64,000 bases of DNA from Pseudomonas sputi. Its GTDB lineage: Bacteria; Pseudomonadota; Gammaproteobacteria; Pseudomonadales; Pseudomonadaceae. Below are positions 29,001 through 38,439 of this stretch, piece after piece. The notes below the pieces were generated by a model. That model searched no databases and was not told where the DNA came from. It was given only the letters and a program-made list of their open reading frames with translations. Position numbers and translations under genes: made by a program. The stretch's first letter is position 1, and each line of letters starts with the position of its first letter. Location of the stretch: positions 39,650 through 103,649 of the forward strand of contig NZ_BQHI01000019.1 of NCBI RefSeq assembly GCF_021603585.1, read 5' to 3'.

Positions 29001-29647
29001 CCGACAACGCTTTCACTGACGCCGAGCGCGAAGCGGTCTACCGCGCCATCGCCGAACGCCGCGACATGCGCCACTTCAGCGGCGGCACGGTCGAGCCTGA
29101 CGTGTTGCGCCGATTGCTTGAAGCCGCGCATCAGGCGCCGAGCGTCGGCCTGATGCAGCCGTGGCGTTTCATTCGTATCAGCGACCGCGCCTTGCGTGGC
29201 CAGATCCAGAACCTTGTTGAAGAAGAGCGCGTACGCACCGCCGAAGCCCTCGGCGAGCGCAGTGACGAGTTCATGAAACTCAAGGTCGAGGGCATCAACG
29301 ACTGTGCCGAAGTGCTGATTGCCGCGTTGATGGATGATCGCGAAAAACACATCTTCGGTCGTCGCACGCTGCCGGAAATGGACATGGCCTCATTGTCCTG
29401 CGCGATCCAGAACCTGTGGCTCGCCGCGCGTGCCGAAGGCCTGGGCATGGGCTGGGTGTCGCTGTTCGACCCGCAGGCGCTGGCCGATCTGCTGAAGCTG
29501 CCGGCCGGGGCCAAGCCGCTGGCGGTGTTGTGCCTGGGGCCGGTCAAGGCATTCTATCCGGCGCCGATGCTGGTACTCGAAGGGTGGGCGCAGGCGCGTC
29601 CGCTCAATGAGCTGCTGTATGAAAATTTTTGGGGAGTGAGTCAATGA
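28997..29647 (+). CDS. bluB: 5,6-dimethylbenzimidazole synthase
   Basis: Flavin-destroying nitroreductase-fold enzyme of 216 aa that turns FMNH2 and O2 into DMB, the lower ligand of B12. BluB features: [16 protein letters not shown], then [17 protein letters not shown] near the flavin site and [17 protein letters not shown]. Start ATGA overlaps cobB. Oxygen-dependent DMB synthesis indicates that cobalamin itself, with an aerobically made lower ligand, is the product. Confidence 0.95.
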   Translation: MTDNAFTDAEREAVYRAIAERRDMRHFSGGTVEPDVLRRLLEAAHQAPSVGLMQPWRFIRISDRALRGQIQNLVEEERVRTAEALGERSDEFMKLKVEGINDCAEVLIAALMDDREKHIFGRRTLPEMDMASLSCAIQNLWLAARAEGLGMGWVSLFDPQALADLLKLPAGAKPLAVLCLGPVKAFYPAPMLVLEGWAQARPLNELLYENFWGVSQ

Positions 29648-30552
29648 GTGTGGCGTTGTTGAGTGTCGCCGCGGTTGCGCTGGATGCGCTGCTGGGTGAA
29701 CCGAAACGCTGGCATCCGCTGGTGGCGTTCGGCAATTTCGCCGGGCGCATCGAGCAGCGATTCAATAGCGGTGGTCGCGGCTGGCGCAGTCATGGCGTCA
29801 CCGCGTGGGTGATTGCGGTGTTGCCGCTGACCTTGCTGGCCACGGCGTTTTCCTGGGCGCCATATGTGGGCTGGATCGTCGAGATTCTTGCGCTGTATTG
29901 CGCCCTCGGCATGCGCAGCCTCGGCGAGCACGTCGAACCGGTCGCCAAGGCCCTGCGCGGCGATAATCTGGAGGAGGCGCGCAAGCGTGTGGGCTATCTG
30001 GTCAGTCGTCAGACCGATGAGCTGGACAGCACCGCCGTCGCCCGCGCCGCCACCGAATCGGTGCTGGAAAACGGCAGCGATGCGGTGTTCGCCGCGCTGT
30101 TCTGGTTTGTCGTGGCCGGTGCGCCGGGCGTGGTGCTCTATCGCCTGAGCAATACGCTGGACGCAATGTGGGGCTATCGCAACGAGCGCTTCGAGCGATT
30201 CGGCTGGGCGGCGGCAAAAATCGACGACGTCCTCAACTACATTCCCGCGCGGCTGGTGGCGTTGACCTACGCCTTGCTCGGCAAAACCCGACTGTCGCTG
30301 AAATGCTGGCGGACTCAGGCGCCGAAATGGGACAGCCCGAACGCCGGCCCGGTGATGGCTGCTGGCGCGGGTGCGCTGGGTGTCGAACTGGGCGGGCCGG
30401 CGATTTACCACGGCGAGCTGCACGAGCGCCCGCAACTGGGCGAGGGCGCAGCGGCGGATGCCGATTCCATTGATCGTGGCTGGCAATTGGTCCAGCGCGG
30501 GGTATGGTTATGGCTGCTGATTCTCTGCGTGGGGGCTGAATTCTATGCTTGA
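29644..30552 (+). CDS. cobD: Adenosylcobinamide-phosphate synthase (CobD/CbiB)
   Basis: Integral membrane protein of 302 aa that attaches the aminopropanol arm to adenosylcobyric acid. Typical CbiB sequence: [20 protein letters not shown] near the N-terminus, [19 protein letters not shown] and [28 protein letters not shown] and [15 protein letters not shown]. Starts at ATG 29644 by ATGA overlap with bluB. It overlaps cobC by 8 bases. Confidence 0.94.
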   Translation: MSVALLSVAAVALDALLGEPKRWHPLVAFGNFAGRIEQRFNSGGRGWRSHGVTAWVIAVLPLTLLATAFSWAPYVGWIVEILALYCALGMRSLGEHVEPVAKALRGDNLEEARKRVGYLVSRQTDELDSTAVARAATESVLENGSDAVFAALFWFVVAGAPGVVLYRLSNTLDAMWGYRNERFERFGWAAAKIDDVLNYIPARLVALTYALLGKTRLSLKCWRTQAPKWDSPNAGPVMAAGAGALGVELGGPAIYHGELHERPQLGEGAAADADSIDRGWQLVQRGVWLWLLILCVGAEFYA

Positions 30553-31555
30553 GCACGGTGGCCGGTTGCGCAGGGCGGCGCTCGAATACGACATCGCGGA
30601 AGAGGACTGGCTCGACCTGTCCACGGGCCTGGCGCCGTGGCCGTTTCCGGTCCCGGACATTCCGCTGCGGGCCTGGGCGCGTTTGCCGGAGAGCGATGAC
30701 GGTCTGGAGCAGGCCGCCTGCGATTACTACGGCGCCAGCCAGGTGCTGCCGGTGGCCGGTTCGCAAATGGCCATCCAGTTGCTGCCGCGATTGCGCCGGG
30801 CCGGCAAGGTCGGTGTGCTGTCGCCGTGTTATGCCGAGCATGCCGAAGCCTGGCGGCGCAGTGGTTATATCGTGCGTGAGGTGCTGGAACAGGAAGTCGA
30901 TTTCTTTCTCGACAGCCTCGACGTGTTGGTGGTGGTCAATCCGAACAACCCCACTGGCCTGAACCTGACCCCGGCGCGCCTGCTCGACTGGCATGCGCGG
31001 CTGGCCCAGCGGGGTGGCTGGCTGGTGGTCGATGAAGCATTCATGGACAACACGCCGCAGCTGAGTCTTGCTCCGCATGCGCATCAAGTGGGGCTGATCG
31101 TGCTGCGCTCGTTCGGCAAGTTTTTCGGTCTGGCCGGGGTGCGGCTCGGGTTCGTGCTGGCCGAGCGCAAATTGCTCCGGTTATTGGCCGAGCAGGTCGG
31201 GCCCTGGGCGGTCAGCGGGCCGACCCGGGTACTCGGTCAGGCCTGTCTGCGCGACACCGAAGGCCATACCCGCCAGCGCATCCGCAGCGACGAGGCCAGC
31301 GAACGGCTGGCCGCGCTGCTTGAACGTCACGGATTCAAACCGCAGGGTGGCTGTGCGCTGTTTCAGTGGCTGATCACCGAACAGGCCGCCGCGTTGCACG
31401 AGTTCATGGCTCGGCGCGGCATTCTCCTGCGCCTCTTCGGGCACAACAGCAGCCTGCGATTCGGGCTGCCCGCCGATGCCGCCGACGAGGCGCGCCTTGA
31501 GCAAGCCCTGCAAGCATTTGCAATGGAGCGCTCTATGGAAAACCAATCAGCATGA
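30545..31555 (+). CDS. cobC: Threonine-phosphate decarboxylase (CobC)
   Basis: PLP enzyme of fold type I, 336 aa, homologous to Salmonella CobD, which makes aminopropanol phosphate for the corrin side chain. Visible motifs: [13 protein letters not shown] (substrate/PLP aspartate-asparagine region), VVDEAFMD and the PLP lysine K192 in [17 protein letters not shown]. It overlaps the neighbour genes on both sides. The nomenclature clash (cobC also names a phosphatase) should be noted. Confidence 0.92.
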   Translation: MLEHGGRLRRAALEYDIAEEDWLDLSTGLAPWPFPVPDIPLRAWARLPESDDGLEQAACDYYGASQVLPVAGSQMAIQLLPRLRRAGKVGVLSPCYAEHAEAWRRSGYIVREVLEQEVDFFLDSLDVLVVVNPNNPTGLNLTPARLLDWHARLAQRGGWLVVDEAFMDNTPQLSLAPHAHQVGLIVLRSFGKFFGLAGVRLGFVLAERKLLRLLAEQVGPWAVSGPTRVLGQACLRDTEGHTRQRIRSDEASERLAALLERHGFKPQGGCALFQWLITEQAAALHEFMARRGILLRLFGHNSSLRFGLPADAADEARLEQALQAFAMERSMENQSA

Positions 31556-33018
31556 CCACGTTAATGGTGCAGGGCACCACCTCCGACGCCGGTAAAAGTA
31601 CCCTGGTGACGGCGCTGTGCCGCTGGGCCACCCGTCAGGGCGTTGCGGTGGTGCCGTTCAAGCCGCAGAACATGGCGCTCAACAGCGCGGTCACGGCCGA
31701 CGGTGGCGAGATCGGCCGCGCGCAAGCGGTGCAGGCCCAGGCGGCGTTTCTCGAGCCGCACACCGACATGAACCCGGTGCTGCTCAAGCCCAACAGCGAT
31801 ACTGGCGCCCAGGTCATCATCCACGGTCGTGCGGTCACCAGCATGAACGCCGTCGCCTATCACGACTACAAAGCCATCGCCATGCAAGCGGTGCTCGCTT
31901 CCCACGAGCGCTTGAGCGCCGCGTATCCGCTGGTGATGGTCGAAGGCGCAGGGTCGCCGGCAGAGATCAATCTGCGCGCCGGCGACATCGCCAACATGGG
32001 TTTTGCCGAGGCGGTGGATTGCCCGGTGCTGTTGATTGCCGACATCAATCGCGGCGGCGTGTTTGCCCATCTGGTGGGCACGCTGGAACTGCTGTCGCCG
32101 AGCGAACAGGCGCGGGTCAAAGGTTTCATCATCAATCGTTTTCGCGGCGACATCGCCTTGCTGCAACCCGGTCTCGACTGGCTGGAGCAACGCACCGGCA
32201 AACCGGTGGTGGGTGTGCTGCCGTACGTGATGGACCTGCATCTGGAGGCCGAGGACGGCATCGATCAGCGTCAGACCGACAAGGCCGAGCAAGTCTTGAA
32301 AGTCGTGGTGCCGGTGCTGCCGCGCATCAGCAACCACACCGATTTCGATCCGTTGCGCCTGCATCCGCAAGTCGATCTGCAATTCATCGGCCCGGGGCAG
32401 GCGATTCCGCCGGCCGACCTGATTATCCTTCCAGGCTCGAAAAGCGTGCGCAGTGACCTGGCGTATCTGCGCGCCAATGGCTGGGAATCGGCCATCCGCC
32501 GTCACCTGCGTTACGGCGGCAAATTGCTGGGGATCTGCGGCGGTCTGCAAATGCTCGGCGAGCAGGTGCACGATCCGCTGGGCCTGGAAGGCGCGCCGGG
32601 TTCCAGTGCAGGTCTTGGGCTGCTGGCGTTTGAAACACAACTCGAAGCCGAGAAGCAGTTGCGCAATGTACGCGGGCGTCTGGCGCTGGAAGATGCCGAG
32701 GTCAGCGGCTACGAAATTCATGCGGGTGTGACGACCGGATCGGCGCTGGAAAACGCTGCTGTGCATCTGGACGACGGTCGTTGCGACGGTGCGCAAAGTC
32801 TCGACGGGCAGATTTTCGGCACCTACCTGCACGGCCTGTTCGAATCGCCGGCGGCCAGTGCCGCGCTGTTGCGCTGGGCCGGTCTGAACGATGTGCAGGA
32901 GGTGGATTACCACGGCTTGCGCGAACGCGATATCGAGCGGCTGGCGGATCTGGTGGAGAAGCACCTGGATACCGGGCGGTTACGTGAACTCTGTGGAATC
33001 TCCCCATGCTCCAGTTGA
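31552..33018 (+). CDS. cobQ: Cobyric acid synthase
   Basis: Glutamine-dependent amidase of 488 aa that amidates b, d, e and g carboxylates of adenosylcobyrinic acid a,c-diamide. The N-terminal ATP-binding domain has [16 protein letters not shown] (P-loop, 9-24) and [11 protein letters not shown]. The C-terminal glutaminase domain carries nucleophile C329 ([11 protein letters not shown]) and the HGLFES histidine region. Start ATGA overlaps cobC and its 3' end overlaps cobP by 13 bases. Confidence 0.95.
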   Translation: MTTLMVQGTTSDAGKSTLVTALCRWATRQGVAVVPFKPQNMALNSAVTADGGEIGRAQAVQAQAAFLEPHTDMNPVLLKPNSDTGAQVIIHGRAVTSMNAVAYHDYKAIAMQAVLASHERLSAAYPLVMVEGAGSPAEINLRAGDIANMGFAEAVDCPVLLIADINRGGVFAHLVGTLELLSPSEQARVKGFIINRFRGDIALLQPGLDWLEQRTGKPVVGVLPYVMDLHLEAEDGIDQRQTDKAEQVLKVVVPVLPRISNHTDFDPLRLHPQVDLQFIGPGQAIPPADLIILPGSKSVRSDLAYLRANGWESAIRRHLRYGGKLLGICGGLQMLGEQVHDPLGLEGAPGSSAGLGLLAFETQLEAEKQLRNVRGRLALEDAEVSGYEIHAGVTTGSALENAAVHLDDGRCDGAQSLDGQIFGTYLHGLFESPAASAALLRWAGLNDVQEVDYHGLRERDIERLADLVEKHLDTGRLRELCGISPCSS

Positions 33019-33527
33019 TCCTCGGCGGCGCTCGCTCCGGCAAAAGTCGCCTGGCCGAAAAACTCGCCACTGACAGCGCGCTGACCGTGACGTACATCGC
33101 CACCAGCCAGCCGCTGGATGGCGAGATGAATGAGCGCGTCGCCCATCATCGCGCCCGTCGTCCCGCCGAATGGGCGTTGATTGAAGAGCCGCTGGAACTG
33201 GCTCGGGTGCTGCGCGAAAACGCCGGCCCCGAGCGCTGCCTGCTGGTGGATTGTCTGACGTTGTGGCTGACCAATCTGCTGATGCTCGATGACGCCGAAC
33301 GCCTCGCCGCCGAGCGTGAAGCCCTGCTCGAATGCCTGGCGTCGCTGCCGGGTGAAATCATTTTTGTCAGCAACGAGACCGGAATGGGTGTCGTGCCGCT
33401 GGGCGAATTGACTCGCCGCTACGTCGATGAAGCCGGTTGGCTGCATCAAGCTCTGGCCGAGCGTTGTCAGCGAGTCGTCCTGACGGTCGCCGGCCTGCCC
33501 CTGACTCTGAAAGGACCTGCGTTATGA
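33006..33527 (+). CDS. cobP: Adenosylcobinamide kinase / adenosylcobinamide-phosphate guanylyltransferase
   Basis: Bifunctional CobP/CobU of 173 aa. It phosphorylates adenosylcobinamide and transfers GMP to it. P-loop [14 protein letters not shown] is at residues 4-17; the family segments [26 protein letters not shown] and [11 protein letters not shown] follow. The start ATG lies inside the cobQ 3' end, giving a 13-base overlap that suggests coupled translation. Confidence 0.93.
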   Translation: MLQLILGGARSGKSRLAEKLATDSALTVTYIATSQPLDGEMNERVAHHRARRPAEWALIEEPLELARVLRENAGPERCLLVDCLTLWLTNLLMLDDAERLAAEREALLECLASLPGEIIFVSNETGMGVVPLGELTRRYVDEAGWLHQALAERCQRVVLTVAGLPLTLKGPAL

Positions 33528-34579
33528 CCCAAGCCTGGTGGCTGAACCCGTGCAATCCGGTGGATACGGACGCCGTTGAAAACGCGGCGGCGCGGCAGCA
33601 GCAATTGACCAAACCTGCCGGCTCCCTCGGCCAGCTCGAGTCGGTGGCGGTGCAACTGGCAGGATTGCAGGGCCTGATCAAGCCGACGCTGGATCAGGTC
33701 TGGATCGCGATTTTTGCCGGCGACCATGGCGTCGTCGCCGAAGGGGTTTCCGCGTACCCGCAGGAAGTCACCGGGCAGATGCTGCTGAACTTTGTCAGCG
33801 GCGGTGCGGCGATCAGCGTGTTGGCGCGGCAACTCGGCGCGCAATTGGAAGTGGTGGATCTGGGCACCGTGACCCCGTCGCTGAACCTGCCGGGCGTGCG
33901 TCATCTGAACATCGGCCCGGGCACGGCGAATTTCGCCAAGGGCCCGGCAATGACTCAGGCCCAGGGTGAACTCGCCTTGCAGGGCGGTCGCGACAGCGTG
34001 CTGCGGGCGAAGGCGGCGGGCGCGCAATTGTTCATCGGCGGCGAAATGGGCATCGGCAACACCAGCGCCGCCAGTGCGCTGGCCTGTGCGTTGCTCGACT
34101 GCCCGGTGGCACACCTGACCGGACCCGGCACCGGGTTGAATGCCGAAGGCGTCAGCCACAAGGCGCACGTGATCGAGCGGGCGCTGGCCCTGCACGCGGC
34201 ACAGCGTGGCGATGCGTTGCAGACCCTGTTCAATCTCGGCGGTTTCGAGATTGCGGCATTGGTGGGCGCGTATCTGGCCTGCGCTCAGGAAGGCGTGGCG
34301 GTGCTGGTAGATGGTTTCATCTGCACAGTCGCCGCGTTGGTAGCGGTACGCCTGAATCCCGCCTGCCGTGAATGGCTGCTGTTCGGTCATCGTGGTGCAG
34401 AGCCGGGTCATCGTCATGTGCTGGAAACCCTGGGTGCCGAACCGCTGCTCGAACTCGACCTGCGTCTGGGCGAGGGCAGTGGCGCGGCGCTGGCGGTGCC
34501 GTTGCTGCGTCTGGCCTGCGATCTGCACGGGCAGATGGCAACCTTCGCCGAAGCCGCGGTGGCGGATCGTCCGACATGA
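33524..34579 (+). CDS. cobT: Nicotinate-nucleotide:dimethylbenzimidazole phosphoribosyltransferase
   Basis: A 351-aa enzyme that makes alpha-ribazole phosphate from DMB (supplied by BluB) and NaMN. Family features: [43 protein letters not shown] and the C-terminal [14 protein letters not shown]. Start ATG 33524 overlaps the cobP stop (ATGA). Some Pseudomonas annotations call it CobU. Confidence 0.95.
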   Translation: MTQAWWLNPCNPVDTDAVENAAARQQQLTKPAGSLGQLESVAVQLAGLQGLIKPTLDQVWIAIFAGDHGVVAEGVSAYPQEVTGQMLLNFVSGGAAISVLARQLGAQLEVVDLGTVTPSLNLPGVRHLNIGPGTANFAKGPAMTQAQGELALQGGRDSVLRAKAAGAQLFIGGEMGIGNTSAASALACALLDCPVAHLTGPGTGLNAEGVSHKAHVIERALALHAAQRGDALQTLFNLGGFEIAALVGAYLACAQEGVAVLVDGFICTVAALVAVRLNPACREWLLFGHRGAEPGHRHVLETLGAEPLLELDLRLGEGSGAALAVPLLRLACDLHGQMATFAEAAVADRPT

Positions 34580-35151
34580 CCTTGCGTCTTGATCTGTTGC
34601 GCCACGGTGAAACCGAACTCGGCGGCGGCCTGCGCGGCAGCCTCGACGATGCGCTGACCGAAAAAGGCTGGGCGCAGATGCTTGAGGCGGTGATCGGGCA
34701 CGGGCCATGGGATCGGCTGGTCAGCTCGCCGTTGCAGCGCTGTGCGCGGTTTGCTGAAGAGCTCGGCGCACAGACCGGTGTGTCGGTGGTGCAGGACATG
34801 GCGCTGCAAGAGCTGCATTTCGGTGCCTGGGAAGGGCAGAGCGCGGCGGCGTTGATGGAAACCGATGCCGAGGCACTTGGTTTGTTCTGGGCCGATCCGT
34901 ATGGGTTTACTCCGCCGCAGGGGGAGCCGGTCAGCGATTTTTCGGCACGGGTGCTGGCGGCGGTGATGCGACTGCATGCGGCGCACGCGGGCGAGCGGGT
35001 GTTGCTGGTCAGTCATGGCGGGGTCATGCGTCTGTTGCTGGCGCGGGCCCGAGGTTTGCCCCGTGAACAACTGCTCAATGTTGAAGTCGCTCATGGCGCG
35101 CTGTTTTCGCTGATCGTCGAGGCTGACGGTTCGCTCAAGGAAGTGTGCTGA
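34576..35151 (+). CDS. Histidine phosphatase family protein, probable alpha-ribazole phosphatase
   Basis: A 191-aa phosphoglycerate-mutase-like phosphatase. The catalytic RHG motif is in [13 protein letters not shown] (phosphoacceptor H10), with the second histidine in [11 protein letters not shown]. Its position between cobT and cobS points to dephosphorylation of alpha-ribazole phosphate or adenosylcobalamin phosphate, the role of enterobacterial CobC. Start overlaps cobT by ATGA. Confidence 0.85.
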   Translation: MTLRLDLLRHGETELGGGLRGSLDDALTEKGWAQMLEAVIGHGPWDRLVSSPLQRCARFAEELGAQTGVSVVQDMALQELHFGAWEGQSAAALMETDAEALGLFWADPYGFTPPQGEPVSDFSARVLAAVMRLHAAHAGERVLLVSHGGVMRLLLARARGLPREQLLNVEVAHGALFSLIVEADGSLKEVC

Positions 35152-35152
35152 C

Positions 35153-35884
35153 ATGCTGCCCTTGTGGATCGCCCTGCAATTTCTCAGCAGCCTGCCGATT
35201 CGTCTGCCGGGCATGCCGGCGCCTGAACAGCTTGGCCGGTCGCTGTTGTTTTATCCGTTGGTGGGCTTGCTGTTCGGCGTGATTCTCTGGGCGCTGAACA
35301 TTGCGTTGGCCGGCGCGCCATTGCTGTTGCACGCGGCCCTGTTGCTGACGGTGTGGGTGCTGCTCAGCGGCGCGTTGCATCTGGATGGACTGGCGGACAG
35401 CGCCGACGCGTGGCTCGGCGGTTTTGGTGATCGCGAGCGTACGCTGACGATCATGAAAGATCCGCGCAGCGGTCCGATCGCGGTGGTGACGCTGGTGCTG
35501 GTCTTGTTGCTCAAGTTCGCCGCGTTGCTGGCCTTGATCGAACAGCAGCAGAGCACGGCGTTGATCATCGTGCCGCTGATCGGGCGTGCGGCGCTGCTCG
35601 GGCTGTTCCTCACCACGACGTATGTGCGGGCCGGCGGATTAGGGCAGGCGCTGGCCGATCATCTGCCACGCAAGACCGGTTGGCAGGTGCTGGCGGGGAG
35701 TGCGGTGGCATGCATGGTGATCGCCGGGGTCAGCGCTGTCGTGGCGTTGCTGCTGTCGGTCGTCGTATTCGTCTGTCTGCGGCATCTGATGATGCGGCGA
35801 CTGGGCGGAACCACCGGTGATACGGCCGGCGCCTTGCTGGAATTGCTGGAGATGTCAGTGCTGGTCGGGCTGGCCTTGTTTTGA
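35153..35884 (+). CDS. cobS: Adenosylcobinamide-GDP ribazoletransferase (cobalamin synthase)
   Basis: Integral membrane enzyme of 243 aa that joins adenosylcobinamide-GDP with alpha-ribazole (phosphate) to complete adenosylcobalamin. The signature is FLSSLPIRLPG near the N-terminus, then GALHLDGLADSADAWLGG with the catalytic aspartates, and MKDPRSGPIAV. Also called CobV. It is the last gene of the riboswitch-controlled operon; the start is one base after the phosphatase stop. Confidence 0.94.
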   Translation: MLPLWIALQFLSSLPIRLPGMPAPEQLGRSLLFYPLVGLLFGVILWALNIALAGAPLLLHAALLLTVWVLLSGALHLDGLADSADAWLGGFGDRERTLTIMKDPRSGPIAVVTLVLVLLLKFAALLALIEQQQSTALIIVPLIGRAALLGLFLTTTYVRAGGLGQALADHLPRKTGWQVLAGSAVACMVIAGVSAVVALLLSVVVFVCLRHLMMRRLGGTTGDTAGALLELLEMSVLVGLALF

Positions 35885-35905
35885 TAAGTAACTTTGATCT
35901 GTAAC

Positions 35906-35937
35906 TTGATTTAACACAGTCGCGGGTATATACACGC
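35906..35937 (+). promoter_or_regulatory. marR promoter overlapped by palindromic operator
   Basis: -35 TTGATT (35906-35911), a 17-base spacer, -10 TATACA (35929-35934). The near-palindrome GCGGGTATATACACGC (35922-35937) covers the -10. The expected start of transcription falls on or next to ATG 35941, so the mRNA may be leaderless. The same palindrome recurs before the MFS gene. Confidence 0.65.
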
Positions 35938-35940
35938 ATC

Positions 35941-36345
35941 ATGCTTCCCTCTCAGTGTTTGTGCACCAACCTGCGACGCGCCGCCCGTGGCGTCAGCAGG
36001 CATTACGACGGCGCTCTCGACGGCTTCGGGATCAACGTTGCCCAGTATTCTCTGCTGTGCAATCTGCAGCGCCTGGATCAACCGAGCATTTCCGAACTGG
36101 CCGAAGCGATGGGCCTGGATCGCAGCACCCTCGGGCGCAATCTGCGGGTGCTGGAAGGTGAGGGCCTGGTGGCGCTGGCCGAAGGCGAAGACATGCGTAA
36201 CCGCATCGTCCGGCTCACCGAAACCGGTGCGCAGCGCCTGGCAGCTGCCTTGCCGGCCTGGGAAGCGGCGCAGCAGCGGTTGATCGACCGACTGGGTGCC
36301 GAGAAGCGTGAAACCTTGCTGCGGCTATTGGATGAACTGGCCTGA
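35941..36345 (+). CDS. MarR family transcriptional regulator
   Basis: Winged-helix regulator of 134 aa. The recognition region is ISELAEAMGLDRSTLGRNLRVLEGEGLV (about 45-72), followed by the wing GEDMRNRIVRLTETG. It probably binds the 16-bp GCGGGTATATACCCGC palindromes at its own promoter and at the adjacent MFS promoter, repressing both until a ligand binds. There is no SD before ATG 35941, consistent with a leaderless mRNA. Confidence 0.88.
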   Translation: MLPSQCLCTNLRRAARGVSRHYDGALDGFGINVAQYSLLCNLQRLDQPSISELAEAMGLDRSTLGRNLRVLEGEGLVALAEGEDMRNRIVRLTETGAQRLAAALPAWEAAQQRLIDRLGAEKRETLLRLLDELA

Positions 36346-36358
36346 GGGCCGGTTTTTT
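36336..36358 (+). terminator. Possible terminator overlapping the marR stop
   Basis: CTGGCC-TGAG-GGCCGG hairpin (one T-G pair) that includes the TGA stop codon, followed by TTTTTT. The stem is short, so the call is moderate. Confidence 0.5.
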
Positions 36359-36368
36359 CCGAATGTAA

Positions 36369-36384
36369 GCGGGTATATACCCGC
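36369..36384 (+). promoter_or_regulatory. Perfect 16-bp palindromic operator before MFS gene
   Basis: GCGGGTATATACCCGC is fully self-complementary and lies 15 bases before the MFS start codon. It differs by one base from the site over the marR promoter (35922-35937), so both are likely MarR operators. Confidence 0.75.
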
Positions 36385-36399
36385 GACTGGAGAATAACA

Positions 36400-37608
36400 A
36401 TGAGTTCGATGTGGCGTACGTGCGGTTGGGTGTTGCTGGGGAGTGCGCTGATTCTGGCGTTGTCATTGGGCGTGCGGCACGGCTTCGGGCTGTTTCTGTC
36501 GCCCATGAGCGCCCAGTTCGGTTGGGGCCGTGAAGTGTTCGCTTTCGCCATCGCCTTGCAGAACCTGATCTGGGGCCTGGCGCAACCGTTCACCGGCGCG
36601 CTGGCCGACCGTTTCGGCGCGGCGAAAGTGGTGCTGATCGGCGGCGTGCTCTACGCCTTGGGCCTGGTGTTCATGGGCCTGTCGGAAACTGCTTTGGGCT
36701 TGTCCCTGAGTGCCGGTTTGTTGATCGGCATCGGACTGTCCGGGACCTCGTTCTCGGTGATTCTCGGCGTCGTCGGCCGCGCCGTGCCACCGGAGAAACG
36801 CAGCATGGGCATGGGCATTGCCAGTGCCGCCGGTTCATTCGGCCAGTTCGCCATGTTGCCGGGCACCCTCGGGCTGATCGGCTGGCTCGGCTGGTCGGCG
36901 GCATTGTTGGTGCTGGGCCTGCTGGTGGCGCTGATCGTGCCGCTGGTGAGTATGCTCAAGGACAAACCGCTGCCGGTGCTCGGGCATGAACAAACCCTGT
37001 CCGAAGCCCTGCGCGAGGCCTGCTCGCACTCCGGGTTCTGGCTGCTGGCCTTCGGCTTTTTCGTCTGCGGATTTCAGGTGGTGTTCATTGGCGTGCACTT
37101 GCCGGCGTATCTGGTCGACCAGCATTTGCCGGCCAGTGTCGGTACGACCGTGCTGGCGTTGATCGGGCTGTTCAACATCTTCGGCACCTACACTGCCGGA
37201 TGGCTCGGTGGACGCATGTCCAAGCCGCGTCTGCTGACCGGGTTGTACCTGTTGCGTGCCGTGGTGATCGTGCTGTTCCTGTGGCTGCCGGTGACGACGA
37301 TTTCGGCCTATCTGTTCGGCATGGCGATGGGGTTCCTGTGGCTGTCGACGGTGCCGTTGACCAACGGTACGGTGGCGACCTTGTTCGGCGTGCGAAACCT
37401 GTCCATGCTCGGCGGTATCGTGTTCCTGTTCCATCAGTTGGGTTCGTTCCTCGGCGGCTGGCTGGGCGGGGTGGTGTATGACCGAACCGGGAGTTATGAC
37501 TTGATCTGGCAAGTGGCGATTCTCTTGAGCCTGCTGGCGGCCGCGTTGAACTGGCCGGTGCACGAGCGCCCGGTCGAGCGCCTGCAACCGCGTGCGAGCG
37601 CTGCATGA
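36400..37608 (+). CDS. MFS transporter
   Basis: Twelve-helix major facilitator of 402 aa. The first-half motif GALADRFGAAKVVLIGG is the family loop 2-3 signature, and the N-terminal region LGVRHGFGLFLSPMSAQFGWGREVF resembles the monocarboxylate/oxalate-type (OFA) subgroup. Directly downstream of the MarR gene with a matching operator, it is a likely effector-inducible efflux or uptake system. Substrate unknown. Its TGA overlaps the start of a 40-residue membrane microprotein. Confidence 0.88.
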   Translation: MSSMWRTCGWVLLGSALILALSLGVRHGFGLFLSPMSAQFGWGREVFAFAIALQNLIWGLAQPFTGALADRFGAAKVVLIGGVLYALGLVFMGLSETALGLSLSAGLLIGIGLSGTSFSVILGVVGRAVPPEKRSMGMGIASAAGSFGQFAMLPGTLGLIGWLGWSAALLVLGLLVALIVPLVSMLKDKPLPVLGHEQTLSEALREACSHSGFWLLAFGFFVCGFQVVFIGVHLPAYLVDQHLPASVGTTVLALIGLFNIFGTYTAGWLGGRMSKPRLLTGLYLLRAVVIVLFLWLPVTTISAYLFGMAMGFLWLSTVPLTNGTVATLFGVRNLSMLGGIVFLFHQLGSFLGGWLGGVVYDRTGSYDLIWQVAILLSLLAAALNWPVHERPVERLQPRASAA

Positions 37609-37727
37609 ACCGACTCTGGCCGCAGATTGTCGTCACCGCACTCGGCGCCGCGTTGCTGGCGCTGGTGTGGTGGGGCTGGCATCAGGGCGGGCTGGCACTG
37701 ATGCAATTGGGCATGGGTGCTTGCTAG
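37605..37727 (+). CDS. Small single-pass membrane microprotein
   Basis: A 40-aa ORF ([20 protein letters not shown], then [20 protein letters not shown]) whose ATG overlaps the MFS stop in the pattern GCATGA. One hydrophobic helix (about 8-24) follows a basic N-terminus. Translation is likely coupled to the MFS gene, so it may be a small accessory subunit. No homology is recognised; the overlap and hydrophobic pattern are the evidence. Confidence 0.55.
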   Translation: MNRLWPQIVVTALGAALLALVWWGWHQGGLALMQLGMGAC

Positions 37728-37782
37728 ACCGGCGGGAGGGCGAGTAACGTCGAGGCCTGACGATTGCTCAAGGATGCCCGAC

Positions 37783-38343
37783 ATGCTCAAGCGCTGGTGT
37801 GCTGTTCCCGCGTTGCTGATGGCGTTGACCGGACTGGCCCAGGCCGCGGACTGTCCGGATCTGTTGCAAGGTTCGTTGCCCAAGTTGCGGGCCAAGGAAT
37901 CCATCGACCTGTGTCAGCGCTACGCCGACAAACCGCTGGTGGTGATCAACACCGCCAGTTTCTGTGGTTTCGCTCCGCAGTTCGAGGGGCTGGAGGCGCT
38001 CAATCAGCGCTACAAGGCCCAGGGCCTGGAAATGCTCGGCGTGCCTTCCAATGACTTCAAGCAGGAGTCCAAGGACAGCGCCGAGACCGCCAAGGTCTGC
38101 TACGCCAACTACGGTGTGACGTTCACCATGACCGAACCGCAGAAGGTGCGGGGTGACGATGCGACTCATCTGTTCCAGGTGCTGGCCAAACAGAGCAGCG
38201 CGCCGAAGTGGAATTTCTACAAATACGTCATTGACCGTCAGGGCAAGGTGATCGCCAATTTCTCCAGCCTGACCAAACCGGACGATCCGGAATTTCTGGC
38301 GGCCATCGAGAAAGCCATTGCCTCCCAGCCGCTGAAACCCTGA
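37783..38343 (+). CDS. Glutathione peroxidase family protein, exported
   Basis: A 186-aa thiol peroxidase with a signal peptide ([20 protein letters not shown], cleaved near AQAAD). The peroxidatic Cys is C61 in [16 protein letters not shown]. The family motifs [11 protein letters not shown] and [12 protein letters not shown] complete the Cys/Gln/Trp/Asn site. It uses Cys rather than selenocysteine. AAGGA at 37769-37773 favours ATG 37783 over ATG 37774. Likely reduces hydroperoxides in the periplasm. Confidence 0.9.
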   Translation: MLKRWCAVPALLMALTGLAQAADCPDLLQGSLPKLRAKESIDLCQRYADKPLVVINTASFCGFAPQFEGLEALNQRYKAQGLEMLGVPSNDFKQESKDSAETAKVCYANYGVTFTMTEPQKVRGDDATHLFQVLAKQSSAPKWNFYKYVIDRQGKVIANFSSLTKPDDPEFLAAIEKAIASQPLKP

Positions 38344-38354
38344 TCGACGCCATC

Positions 38355-38393
38355 AAAAAGCCCCGCCTCTGTGAAGAGAGCGGGGCTTTTTAG
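38355..38393. terminator. Terminator between glutathione peroxidase and porin genes
   Basis: AAAAAGCCCCGC...GCGGGGCTTTTTA stem with inner CTCT/AGAG pairing. It sits between convergent genes. Confidence 0.88.
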
Positions 38394-38439
38394 TAGGTGA
38401 GGCGTCAAATGGTAAAGAGCTCAGCCTCGCCGTACAGCA

